This document shows positions 44,736-52,508 of a stretch of DNA of 64,000 nt, piece after piece. Numbering within the stretch: the first letter of the stretch is position 1; each line of letters opens with the position of its first letter. The position numbers and the translations under genes were made by a program. The notes beneath the pieces were generated by a model that saw nothing but the letters and a program-made list of their open reading frames with translations, did not search any database and was not told the origin of the DNA. This stretch comes from Rhodococcus sp. ARC_M6 (GTDB lineage: Bacteria > Actinomycetota > Actinomycetes > Mycobacteriales > Mycobacteriaceae): NCBI RefSeq assembly GCF_022810305.1, contig NZ_JALGQH010000010.1, positions 62,001-126,000 on the forward strand. The letters are read 5' to 3'.

Positions 44736-45895
44736 GCGACAGCCTCGGGGTATCCGCCCATCCGTTCGAGGTGACTTTCGACGTCCTCGATGAATCCGGG
44801 GATGAAGCGGAGGTTGCCCATCCGGGCGCGCTTGAGGAAGCCGGCGGTAGCCCGAGCGGACAGCAAACGTGTGTCTTCGAGGAAACCGCTCAGATCTTCG
44901 TACTCGTCCTGGACCGGCCAGGTCGAGGTATGGACGCGGAAGGCTTGACGGTTGCGGCCCCACGCGGCACTGGGCCAGGCATCGCCGGGTTCGAGGGGGG
45001 ACTGGTTGCTGGCGTCGTACTGGATGGGATCGTTCAACCGACTGCCCACCCATGACGCCATCCGCACACTCACGGCATTACCGACGAGCTTCCAACGGTG
45101 ACTGTGGCGCAGGCCGGGGACGTCGACCGACGGCAGCGTCCAGTCGGGATCAAAACCTTGCAGACGCTCGGCGTCGACGAGACCTGGAGTGACGATTTCA
45201 CCCGAAGGCAATCGGACGGCGGGCTGGCTGGGGATTCCGATGGACGATCCGCCCTTGAGCGTCGGGACGGCGTTGACGGCCCAGCCGAGGCCGCGGGTGC
45301 CTTCAGTCCAGTAGAAACCGCATGGGAAGTCGGCGGGATCGCCGCCGAGTCGCTCACCGGCGTCCTCGCCGAAGAGGACTTCACGAGGATCCTCGGTGCG
45401 TGAGGCAATCATGATCACGCGCTGGCGACGCTGTGGCAGGCCGAATGCTCGGGCGTCGACAACCCGGTAGGCCCACGTGTAGCCGAGGTCTTCGAGGGCG
45501 TCGGTGATGTGGCGCATGGCAGCGCCCTTGCTGAGTTGCAGCATGAAGGGAACATTTTCGATGACCAGCCAGCGTGGGCCTTTTTTCCGTTTGACCAGTC
45601 GAAATACTTCGTCGACCAGGCCGGAACGGGCGCCGGTGATTCCTGCTGTCTTGCCGGCTTGGGAGAGGTCCTGGCAGGGGAAGCCTGCGGCCACCAAGTC
45701 GATGTTCGCTGGGAGCGCACGGAGTTTCGTGACATCACCGTGCAAGGGGACATCCGAGAAACGGGAGCGGAGAACCGCCTGGGCGCCGGGGTCGATTTCA
45801 CACAGCAGTTCGGTGTTCCACCCATGTTCCGACAGGCCTAACTCGAGCCCGCCGATACCGGCAAACAACCCCACCATGCTTCGCGACGACGTCAC
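44732..45895 (-). CDS. DNA (cytosine-5)-methyltransferase
   Basis: 387 residues from GTG 45895, chosen because AGGAAGG sits about five bases before it; ATG 45877 is an alternative. C5-methylase motifs: FAGIGG (I, 11-16), GFPCQDLSQAG with Cys74 nucleophile (IV), IENVPFMLQ (VI), GLPQRRQRVIMIAS (VIII) and LVGNAVSVRMASW (X). About 115 residues follow motif X, an unusually long C-terminal extension. It modifies the inner cytosine of an unknown recognition site and heads the methylase-endonuclease-vsr operon. Confidence 0.93.
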   Translation of the reverse strand: MTSSRSMVGLFAGIGGLELGLSEHGWNTELLCEIDPGAQAVLRSRFSDVPLHGDVTKLRALPANIDLVAAGFPCQDLSQAGKTAGITGARSGLVDEVFRLVKRKKGPRWLVIENVPFMLQLSKGAAMRHITDALEDLGYTWAYRVVDARAFGLPQRRQRVIMIASRTEDPREVLFGEDAGERLGGDPADFPCGFYWTEGTRGLGWAVNAVPTLKGGSSIGIPSQPAVRLPSGEIVTPGLVDAERLQGFDPDWTLPSVDVPGLRHSHRWKLVGNAVSVRMASWVGSRLNDPIQYDASNQSPLEPGDAWPSAAWGRNRQAFRVHTSTWPVQDEYEDLSGFLEDTRLLSARATAGFLKRARMGNLRFIPGFIEDVESHLERMGGYPEAVA

Positions 45896-45991
45896 AGCAC
45901 CCTTCCTCACGAACCGACTGCAATTACGGTACTCGAGAAGTCCGACATCTTTTGCCAAAGGTTTCGCAATTGGCGGTTCAGCCCGCGTGAG

Positions 45992-46018
45992 AAGCCGAAT
46001 CGGGCTGTGAATCGGCTT
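45992..46018. promoter_or_regulatory. Inverted repeat upstream of the restriction-modification operon
   Basis: AAGCCGA and TCGGCTT flank a 13-base spacer within the 229-base gap between the methylase gene and the divergent glycolipid-binding-like gene. It could be a control site; no controller gene is present in the cassette. Confidence 0.3.
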
Positions 46019-46124
46019 ACATACGTGGCCGTTGTTCACTGATCGCATCGGAAAAGGTCCCGGATCCCCGGCAATAATCCGCGCCAGCAGTGCTCTGTGG
46101 GCCTTCGTCCATTACCGTGGTCGG

Positions 46125-46712
46125 GTGAGCATCCAACCTTCCGGTAGCGCGTCCTGGCCTGCGGTATTGACCTGGCAGGCCCACAACGCTCCGCGTATGG
46201 AGTCGGTCCGTGTGCAGTTGAACGGCAACCGCATCAAGGCGTCGGGCCGGATTATCGGGGGCGCTTGCAGCGAGCATCCCGCGTTCAGTGCGTCATATGA
46301 CCTGGTCACGGACGAAGCTGGTGTCACGCGCAGGCTCTCGGTGCGTACGGCTCTGGCGGCCGGCGAGCGTCAGATGTCGATCAGTCGCGACGAAGAAGGC
46401 ACCTGGATGGTGGAGAACGGCGCCCACCATCAGCGTTCGTCATTCGACGGCGCGCTTGATGTCGACGTAATCCTCAGCCCGTTCTTCAACACCCTCCCCA
46501 TCCGCCGCTTCGGTTTGCAGAACAACACCGACGACGTGGAGGTTCCGGTTGTGTACGTCAACTTGCTGGATCTGCGGGTCGAAGGCGCCACCATTACCTA
46601 CAGCAGTGGTACCGACGGCATCAGCGTGCTCTCGCCGGTGTCCAGTTCCACGGTGTCCGTCGACCACGACGGTTTCATCATCGACTATCCCGGCCTGGCT
46701 GCCAGAATCTAA
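46125..46712 (+). CDS. Putative glycolipid-binding domain protein
   Basis: 195 residues from GTG 46125. Pattern of the 'putative glycolipid-binding' family (PF06475): PRMESVRVQLNGNRIKASG, ASYDLVTDEAGVTRRLSV, and FFNTLPIRRFGLQNNTD. Beta-rich and without signal peptide. The biochemical role of the family is not established. It lies between the restriction cassette and tyrA, converging on the latter. Confidence 0.8.
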   Translation: MSIQPSGSASWPAVLTWQAHNAPRMESVRVQLNGNRIKASGRIIGGACSEHPAFSASYDLVTDEAGVTRRLSVRTALAAGERQMSISRDEEGTWMVENGAHHQRSSFDGALDVDVILSPFFNTLPIRRFGLQNNTDDVEVPVVYVNLLDLRVEGATITYSSGTDGISVLSPVSSSTVSVDHDGFIIDYPGLAARI

Positions 46713-46718
46713 ACGGAG

Positions 46719-47672
46719 CTAGTTGCTCCGGCGGATTACGCCACCACGACGTCCGGCGTCGCGCATCCGATCGATCCAACCGGGTTCTCCGACGGTTATG
46801 TCGGTGATGTCCCAGCGTTCCTGCGATTCGTAGGCTCCGCGCGCGGCAAACCCGGCGTCGACGAGTTCTGCCGTCGAACCATTGTCGTGGAGGTCGATTC
46901 GCACGCGCTGCAGTAGTTCGAGTGCCTCGTCCAAGGCGATCAGCAGGGCGTCTCGGTTGCCCTCACACATCGCGCGCACCAGTCCCGGTGCACTGCCGGC
47001 CACACGGGTGCCGTCCCGGAACGATCCTGCTGCCAATCCGAGGGCGAGTTCACCGCCGGCGGCACCGGTGATCGCCAAGGTTTCGGCCAGCAGATGCGGC
47101 AGGTGCGAAATCCGTGCGACTGCCCGGTCATGTTCTAGGGACTCGGCGGGAACCACTACCGAACCGCAATCTAGAGCCAGATCCGCAACTTGCGTCCAGA
47201 CGGCGGCGTCGACGCCTTCGTCTGTTGCCACGACCCAGACGGCGTCGGCGAAGAGGTCCGCATCGCCCACCGCCCAGCCTGAGGCCGAGGTTCCGGTCAT
47301 GGGATGGCCGCCCACAAAACGCGTGCTCAGACCACGGCGCTCGACGGCTGCCTTCACCTCACCTTTGACGCTGACGACGTCGGTGATCGGGTTGTTCGGT
47401 GCGTGCGCTGCAATGGCTTCGAGAGTGGCGTCGACGGCTGGCATCGGGACGGCGATCACGATGATCGCGCTGGTAGCGTGCGCTTTCCGGAGAACGGCAG
47501 TCAGGTCGGTGTGGGCGTCGAAACCGTCGGCACGGGCGGCTTCAGCCGACTCGGCAGAACGGTTGTACCCCCACACCTTGCGACCCGAGCGCGCAGCGGC
47601 CCGCAGCAGCGAACCGCCGATCAAACCGAGGCCGAGAACGCAGACGGGCGGGGCGGAAACTGTCGCAGGCAC
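46719..47672 (-). CDS. tyrA: Prephenate dehydrogenase
   Basis: 317 residues. NAD-binding VCVLGLGLIGGSLLRAA at the N-terminus, GHPMTGTSASGW with the substrate-binding His, and the helical dimerisation region ISHLPHLLAETLA. It oxidatively decarboxylates prephenate to 4-hydroxyphenylpyruvate for tyrosine. There is no ACT domain at the C-terminus. Divergent from the tadA pair, as in mycobacteria (from memory Rv3754 next to Rv3753c). Confidence 0.92.
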   Translation of the reverse strand: MPATVSAPPVCVLGLGLIGGSLLRAAARSGRKVWGYNRSAESAEAARADGFDAHTDLTAVLRKAHATSAIIVIAVPMPAVDATLEAIAAHAPNNPITDVVSVKGEVKAAVERRGLSTRFVGGHPMTGTSASGWAVGDADLFADAVWVVATDEGVDAAVWTQVADLALDCGSVVVPAESLEHDRAVARISHLPHLLAETLAITGAAGGELALGLAAGSFRDGTRVAGSAPGLVRAMCEGNRDALLIALDEALELLQRVRIDLHDNGSTAELVDAGFAARGAYESQERWDITDITVGEPGWIDRMRDAGRRGGVIRRSN

Positions 47673-47761
47673 TCGTTCAGGTTGACATATCCGGAGTGGA
47701 ACTTCGCTACCTGGCAGGTACGGACTTCACGACCTGGCACTTGCCGGGCTACCGTTGCGCC

Positions 47762-48301
47762 ATGGGTGCACAGCGCGCGAGTAACAAGAGCGCCTCCTCG
47801 AATCAGTCGGAGGAGTTCGAAGGCTTCGGGATGGCGGTGGTACGTGAGGAGGGAAAGTGGACGGTCAAGCCGTTGACTTCCGCAGCTTTGACGTCACTGG
47901 CGACAGCCGAAACCGAACTTCGCGAGCTTCGTAGCTCCGGTGCCGTCTTCGGTCTTCTCGACGTCGACGACGAGTTCTTCATCATTGTGCGCCCCGCGCC
48001 GGCGGGTACGCATGTGCTGATTTCCGATGCGACCGCAGCCATCGACTACGACATTGCGGCCGACGTACTCGATGCACTCAACGTCGAGATCCCCGATATC
48101 GATCCGGACGAGCTCGACAGCGTGGAACCCTGGGCCGAAGGGGACTTGTCGGTTCTATCTGATCTGGGGTTGCCGGAACCCGTCCTCGCAATTATCTCGG
48201 CCGACACCGATCTGTACCCGGACGAGCAGTTGACGATGATCGCTCAGCGACTCGGATTCGAATCCGAATTCTCGGCTGCGCTCGACAAACTTCCTCGGTA
48301 G
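47762..48301 (+). CDS. tRNA adenosine deaminase-associated protein
   Basis: 179 residues from ATG 47762. Actinobacterial protein always placed next to tadA: VFGLLDVDDEFFIIVRPAP, VLISDATAAIDYDIAADVLD and DLGLPEPVLAIISADTDLYP are its conserved blocks. Acidic and soluble; molecular function unknown. Its stop (TAG) abuts the tadA ATG with no gap, so the two are coupled. Confidence 0.87.
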   Translation: MGAQRASNKSASSNQSEEFEGFGMAVVREEGKWTVKPLTSAALTSLATAETELRELRSSGAVFGLLDVDDEFFIIVRPAPAGTHVLISDATAAIDYDIAADVLDALNVEIPDIDPDELDSVEPWAEGDLSVLSDLGLPEPVLAIISADTDLYPDEQLTMIAQRLGFESEFSAALDKLPR

Positions 48302-48763
48302 ATGTCTCTCGCTGACGATCAGCGCATGATCCGTGTGGCCATCGATGCTGCACTCGGTGCGTCGGACGCAGATGTTCCCGTGGGCGCCGTGGTCTTCGAT
48401 GCCGACGGTGTCGAGGTGGCTCGCGCGGCCAATGCGCGTGAAGCGTCGTCCGACCCCACCGCGCATGCCGAGATTCTGGCTTTGCGGGCCGCCGCACGCG
48501 TCTACGGTGACGGCTGGCGTCTGGAAGGTGCGACGCTCGCCGTCACCCTCGAACCCTGCACGATGTGTGCCGGAGCTTTGGTCCTCGCTCGTGTTTCTCG
48601 CGTCGTTTTCGGCGCGTGGGAACCCAAGACCGGGGCCGTCGGGTCGCTGTGGGATGTGGTTCGTGACAGAAGATTGACCTACCGTCCGCAGGTGCGCGGC
48701 GGGGTGCTCGAGGACGAATGCGCTGGGCTTTTGGAGGATTTTTTCCGCGAGCATCGGTCCTGA
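48302..48763 (+). CDS. tadA: tRNA-specific adenosine deaminase
   Basis: 153 residues. Deaminase zinc site: TAHAE (His55, Glu57) and EPCTMCAGA (Cys86, Cys89). It converts A34 to inosine in tRNA-Arg(ACG), a gene for which lies at 40060. Start ATG is directly after the TAG of the associated gene. Confidence 0.95.
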   Translation: MSLADDQRMIRVAIDAALGASDADVPVGAVVFDADGVEVARAANAREASSDPTAHAEILALRAAARVYGDGWRLEGATLAVTLEPCTMCAGALVLARVSRVVFGAWEPKTGAVGSLWDVVRDRRLTYRPQVRGGVLEDECAGLLEDFFREHRS

Positions 48764-48904
48764 CACGGGTATTCCCGACGGAGATCAATTCCACATCGGG
48801 GTAGCCGGAACTGGATATCGCGGGCATGGTGGAGGCAGATGCCGTCACGGTATCGGCGAATTGCCGGAAGGTGATTTGTTCGCGTTCATTCGATGGGAGT
48901 ACTC

Positions 48905-49096
48905 ATGGGAATCGCAGACAAAGCTCAGAACAAGGCAGAAGACCTCGGGGGCAAGGCCAAGGAAGCTGCGGGCGGCGCCACCGGAAACAAAGACCTCGAA
49001 AACGAAGGCAAGGCCGACCAGGTGAAATCTGCCGTCAAAGATGCTGGTGAGAAGGTCAAGGACGCCGCTTCCAGCGTCAAGGACAAGCTGACGTAA
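48905..49096 (+). CDS. CsbD-like small stress protein
   Basis: 63 residues, nearly all charged and Ala/Gly: MGIADKAQNKAEDLGGKAKE then VKSAVKDAGEKVKDAASSVK. CsbD proteins are stress-induced in many bacteria; the molecular role is unknown. ATG 48905 is chosen because GGGAG lies five bases upstream; the in-frame ATG at 48893 overlaps that ribosome site. Confidence 0.88.
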   Translation: MGIADKAQNKAEDLGGKAKEAAGGATGNKDLENEGKADQVKSAVKDAGEKVKDAASSVKDKLT

Positions 49097-49152
49097 AGCC
49101 GCGTCACCTGGCGATTTTTATTCTCGGGGACACGTCCGGTAAAGTAACCAAC

Positions 49153-49243
49153 GGTGGCGTGTCCGAGCGGCCTAAGGAGCACGCCTCGAAAGCGTGTGAC
49201 GGGTAACCCCCGTCCGAGAGTTCAAATCTCTCCGCCACCGCCA
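49153..49243 (+). tRNA. tRNA-Ser (anticodon CGA)
   Basis: 91 bases with CCA encoded. Acceptor GGTGGCG / CGCCACC; anticodon arm CACGC-CTCGAAA-GCGTG gives CGA; long variable arm; third serine tRNA in this window. Confidence 0.97.
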
Positions 49244-49246
49244 AGA

Positions 49247-49283
49247 GTCCCTCACCTGTTAACGCAGGTGAGGGACTTTTTTT
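49247..49283 (+). terminator. Intrinsic terminator of tRNA-Ser(CGA)
   Basis: A perfect 12-base stem GTCCCTCACCTG / CAGGTGAGGGAC with a six-base loop and seven T. Confidence 0.92.
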
Positions 49284-49437
49284 GTGCGTTTTGTGCACCC
49301 CCTTGATGGTGCGAACGACGCTTTCGTCGCCTCAGATGTGCCGAACGTACCGTTCGCTCGAGGGTGGAGGCACTTCACAGGACTCTCCCAGCTAGGAACT
49401 CCTGACAACCGTTGAAGCTGCAACTAGCCTTGGAAGC

Positions 49438-50121
49438 ATGAAAAAGATGTGGTGGATCGGCGGAGCTGTGGTCCTGATTCTGCTCGGCTTGCTCGTGGGG
49501 CCGTGGGCGTACGGAAAGTTTGTCGCCGAAGACGACGCCCCCGCTGCAGTGGTATCCACCCAGGGCGCAGAAGCGGCTTCCGGGTCGATCGATGGCACCT
49601 GGACGGTGGCGGCCGGTCAGGGCGACAACCAGACGGCAGCCGGGTACACGGTGCACGAGATTCTCAACGGCGCGAGTGTGACCGTGGTGGGCACCACCGG
49701 TGACGTGAGTGGCAACGCGAGAGTCGAGGGCGAAAAGCTCACTGCCGGTGAGGTGACCGTGCAGGTCGCGAGCATCAAGACGGATTCGGACCGCCGTGAC
49801 GGCCAGTTCACCGGCAACGTGATGAGCACCAGCACCTATCCGACTGCGACGTTCACGATCAATTCACCCGTCGACCTGTCTTCGGTGCCGACGGACGGAA
49901 CGACCGCGACGGTGACTGTGCCGGGCACATTGACGCTCAAGGGCGTGTCCAAGCCGGTGTCCGTCGATATGACGGTTCTGCATTCCGGTGACTCGTTGAT
50001 CGCGTCGGGTTCGATTCCGGTTACCTGGACAGATTTCGGTGTCGAGCCCCCATCACTCGGGTTCGTCACGGTCGACGGCAGTGGCTCGGTGGATTTCCTG
50101 GTGTCACTCGCGGTGTCCTGA
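49438..50121 (+). CDS. YceI-family protein, membrane-anchored
   Basis: 227 residues. One N-terminal hydrophobic helix (about 5-25) then a linker and the YceI lipocalin-like beta domain: GTWTVAAGQGDNQTAAGY, GEVTVQVASIKTDSDRRDGQ, FTGNVMSTSTYPTATF and GTLTLKGVSKPVSVDMTV. The family binds polyisoprenoid or other amphipathic molecules. Anchored outside the membrane by the helix. Stands alone between a tRNA and the DUF202 pair. Confidence 0.9.
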   Translation: MKKMWWIGGAVVLILLGLLVGPWAYGKFVAEDDAPAAVVSTQGAEAASGSIDGTWTVAAGQGDNQTAAGYTVHEILNGASVTVVGTTGDVSGNARVEGEKLTAGEVTVQVASIKTDSDRRDGQFTGNVMSTSTYPTATFTINSPVDLSSVPTDGTTATVTVPGTLTLKGVSKPVSVDMTVLHSGDSLIASGSIPVTWTDFGVEPPSLGFVTVDGSGSVDFLVSLAVS

Positions 50122-50231
50122 TCAGGCCCGAGTGTGGGCTCGGAGGAGCCTCCAGGGAAGATTAAGGACATGTACTTGTTTCTGGACTGCTCGCGCGGAT
50201 ACGAGTGTTGTCGTGACGGGCAGCAGTTGTG

Positions 50232-50582
50232 ATGGTCAGATGGCGGCCATTCAAATCGGGTGAAGACCCGGATCCGCGATTCACGCTCGCCAACGAACGG
50301 ACGTACCTCGCCTGGATTCGTACCGCGACGGCGTTCGTGGCGTCGGGCGTCGGACTCGAGGCTTTCGGTGGCGATATTCTGCCGGCGACGGTCCGTGCTG
50401 CTTTGGCTGCCTTGCTATTGGTCGGCGGCGCACTGATTGCGATTACGTCGTTCATTCACTGGATCAGTGCGGAACGCGCGTTGCGGGCGGACCGTTCGCT
50501 ACCGGTTCCGTTGATGGCGCCGGTGGTGGGCATCGTTCTGGTGATCTGCGCGACGGTCCTGGTGATCGAGGTTGTGAGCTGA
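50232..50582 (+). CDS. DUF202 (YidH-like) membrane protein
   Basis: 116 residues from ATG 50232 (GTG 50229 directly before it is possible). FTLANERTYLAWIRTATAFVA is the DUF202 signature, with three hydrophobic segments. Function unknown. The next gene, also DUF202, starts one base after its stop, so the two probably form a pair. Confidence 0.87.
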   Translation: MVRWRPFKSGEDPDPRFTLANERTYLAWIRTATAFVASGVGLEAFGGDILPATVRAALAALLLVGGALIAITSFIHWISAERALRADRSLPVPLMAPVVGIVLVICATVLVIEVVS

Positions 50583-50583
50583 C

Positions 50584-50922
50584 GTGACGTCGGTCCGGTC
50601 TGAAGACGCACCGAAGCCTCCGGACAAGGGCTTGCAGTCCGAACGTACGTCGCTTTCGTTCGTTCGGACGAGTCTGTCAATTCTCGGTTTGGCGGCGGCG
50701 TGTTTGCGATGGATGCCGCCGTTCGGGGCGGTGGCGTTGATCGGCCCCGCGCTCGCCGCGCTGCTGATCGTAGGAGTGACTATTCACGAACGTCGTTCGA
50801 GGCCGGCGCGATTGGCGCTGTTCGCGACAGAAAAGGCCGCGCCCGCACTGGGTATGGGGGCCGTACTTGCGGTGAGCCTGCTTCTCCTCAGTGCTTCGGG
50901 GCTGTGGATTTTGCTGAAGTAA
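50584..50922 (+). CDS. DUF202 membrane protein, second of a pair
   Basis: 112 residues from GTG 50584. The shorter DUF202 signature GLQSERTSLSFVRTSLSILG lies at 16-35, followed by three hydrophobic segments. It partners the previous gene. The last 35 bases overlap the convergent hydroxylase gene. Confidence 0.85.
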   Translation: MTSVRSEDAPKPPDKGLQSERTSLSFVRTSLSILGLAAACLRWMPPFGAVALIGPALAALLIVGVTIHERRSRPARLALFATEKAAPALGMGAVLAVSLLLLSASGLWILLK

Positions 50923-51829
50923 GTTCGGATTTCGGCGCCCAGCCGGGCGGGCCGAAGGTGTAACCGAGTTTGTCTCGCCAGGTTGAAGCGCTGCGCCAAT
51001 CGCGGGCGATGGCAGCGTATTCGAGGGTCTGCAGTTTCCAGATGTTGTACGTTCCGACCGGCGTCGTGAGTCCGTAGGTGGGCCTGTGGGTTTCAGGTTC
51101 GAAGGTGCCGAACATGCGGTCCCAGATGATCAGGATTCCGGCGTAGTTGCGGTCCAGATATTCGGCATCGGACCCGTGATGGACGCGATGATGTGACGGT
51201 GTGTTGAAGATGAATTCGACAGGCCGCCAGAGTTTTCCAACTCTTTCCGTATGTACGAAGAACTGATAGATCAGGCTGACCGAGACTCCGGCGAAGATCA
51301 TCCACGGCGGCATTCCGAGAAATGCCAACGGAAGCCACATGATGATTTGGACGCTTTGGTTCCACTTTTGTCGAAGTGCCGTGCTGAAGTTGAAGTATTC
51401 GCTCGAATGGTGTGCTTGATGAGTTGCCCAGATAACCCGAACTCGGTGTGCCATACGGTGATACGTGTAGTAGAGGACATCGATTCCGAGTAGGAGAATT
51501 ACCCAGGTGTACCAGGCGGTCGGCGGCAGATGCCACGGCGCGACGTACACCCAGGCCGCGGCGTAGCCGATCAGTGCGAGTACTTGCCAGAAGGCGCTTG
51601 TTGCCAGGGAGACCACCCCGAGCAGGATGCTGGTTCGGGCGTCGACCAGGTGGTAACCGCCCACTGCGGGTCGTGCTCGACCGTCCGCGTCGTCAGGCTG
51701 ATTTTCGAGTGTTCGCGCTGCGATCCATTCGATCACCAGGAAGAGGACAAACGCGGGGATGGCCAGCGTTACCGGATCATGAAGCGGTTCGAGTAACGCC
51801 TTCCAGGATTGGAGAAGGGTCTCCCACAT
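50888..51829 (-). CDS. Sterol desaturase / fatty-acid hydroxylase superfamily protein
   Basis: 313 residues, membrane-bound di-iron oxidase. Histidine boxes: YHRMAHRVR, WATHQAHHSSEYFN and PSHHRVHHGSDAEYLDRNYAG. Four to five hydrophobic segments surround them. It could hydroxylate or desaturate a lipid or carotenoid; substrate unknown. Divergent from an Rrf2 regulator across 124 bases that contain two inverted repeats, so that regulator may control it. Confidence 0.88.
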   Translation of the reverse strand: MWETLLQSWKALLEPLHDPVTLAIPAFVLFLVIEWIAARTLENQPDDADGRARPAVGGYHLVDARTSILLGVVSLATSAFWQVLALIGYAAAWVYVAPWHLPPTAWYTWVILLLGIDVLYYTYHRMAHRVRVIWATHQAHHSSEYFNFSTALRQKWNQSVQIIMWLPLAFLGMPPWMIFAGVSVSLIYQFFVHTERVGKLWRPVEFIFNTPSHHRVHHGSDAEYLDRNYAGILIIWDRMFGTFEPETHRPTYGLTTPVGTYNIWKLQTLEYAAIARDWRSASTWRDKLGYTFGPPGWAPKSELTSAKSTAPKH

Positions 51830-51858
51830 GCACTTTGTCCTGTTCTCTCCATTGAGTC

Positions 51859-51884
51859 GTTACATCATGCACCAGGGATGTAAC
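51859..51884. promoter_or_regulatory. Inverted repeat in the hydroxylase/Rrf2 divergent promoter
   Basis: GTTACATC and GATGTAAC form a perfect 8-base inverted repeat with a 10-base spacer, a good size for a dimeric regulator. It lies 30 bases upstream of the hydroxylase start. Confidence 0.6.
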
Positions 51885-51925
51885 TACAGGGAAGGGAATG
51901 GCTCTTGTGCTTTCACCTTGCTTCT

Positions 51926-51938
51926 TTCCATAGTGGAA
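51926..51938. promoter_or_regulatory. Short palindrome before the Rrf2 gene
   Basis: TTCCA-TAG-TGGAA, 16 bases before the GTG start at 51954. Possible Rrf2 operator or core-promoter element. Confidence 0.4.
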
Positions 51939-51953
51939 TGGTAGGAATTCTCG

Positions 51954-52409
51954 GTGCACATCACCGCAAAGGTCGACTACGCCGTGCGGACTTTGGCGGA
52001 ACTCGCGGCAGTCGGCCCAGGCCCGGCCAAAGCTGAGTTTCTCGCCACGTCACAGGTGATTCCCCACAAGTTTCTCGAGGCCGTGCTGTCGGATCTCCGC
52101 CGCGGCGGACTGGTCAGCAGCAAGCGCGGACCGGAGGGTGGGTACTGGCTTGCCCGGCCGGCCTCGGAGATCACCATTGCTGACGTCATCCGCGCGGTTG
52201 AGGGGCCGTTGGCGTCGATCCGCGGTCAACGGCCGGAGGATGTCGACTACAGCGGACCGGCGACGCCCCTCAAAGAAGTGTGGATCGCTGTTCGGGTGAA
52301 CCTCCGCGCGGTACTCGAAAACGTCACGATTGCGGACGTCGCAGTCGACGGACTGCCGGAATTCGTTCATGAGTTGACGGCGGATCCCGGGGCCTGGAAG
52401 CGGCGCTGA
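51954..52409 (+). CDS. Rrf2-family transcriptional regulator without cysteines
   Basis: 151 residues from GTG 51954. Winged helix: MHITAKVDYAVRTLAELAAV, IPHKFLEAVLSDLRRGGLV and the wing SKRGPEGGYWLARP, all diagnostic of Rrf2. The protein contains no cysteine at all, so it cannot hold the iron-sulfur cluster of IscR or NsrR and must sense something else. Its stop falls in the first unit of a 24-base tandem repeat. Divergent from the hydroxylase gene, a likely target. Confidence 0.9.
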   Translation: MHITAKVDYAVRTLAELAAVGPGPAKAEFLATSQVIPHKFLEAVLSDLRRGGLVSSKRGPEGGYWLARPASEITIADVIRAVEGPLASIRGQRPEDVDYSGPATPLKEVWIAVRVNLRAVLENVTIADVAVDGLPEFVHELTADPGAWKRR

Positions 52410-52505
52410 CGTTTGTTGCAGAAGCGGCGCTGACGTTTGTTGCAGAAGCGGCGCTGACGTTTGTTGCAGAAGCGGCGCTGACGTTTGTTGCAGAAGCGGC
52501 GCTGA
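52397..52505. repeat. 24-bp tandem repeat, 4.5 copies, each carrying a TGA
   Basis: Unit GAAGCGGCGCTGACGTTTGT plus TGCA, starting at 52397, 52421, 52445, 52469 and a partial copy at 52493. The first unit includes the last codons and stop of the Rrf2 gene (AAG CGG CGC TGA). Because 24 is a multiple of three, every later copy repeats the same in-frame stop. The array fills the gap up to the stop of the convergent GGDEF gene. Confidence 0.95.
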
Positions 52506-52508
52506 TCG

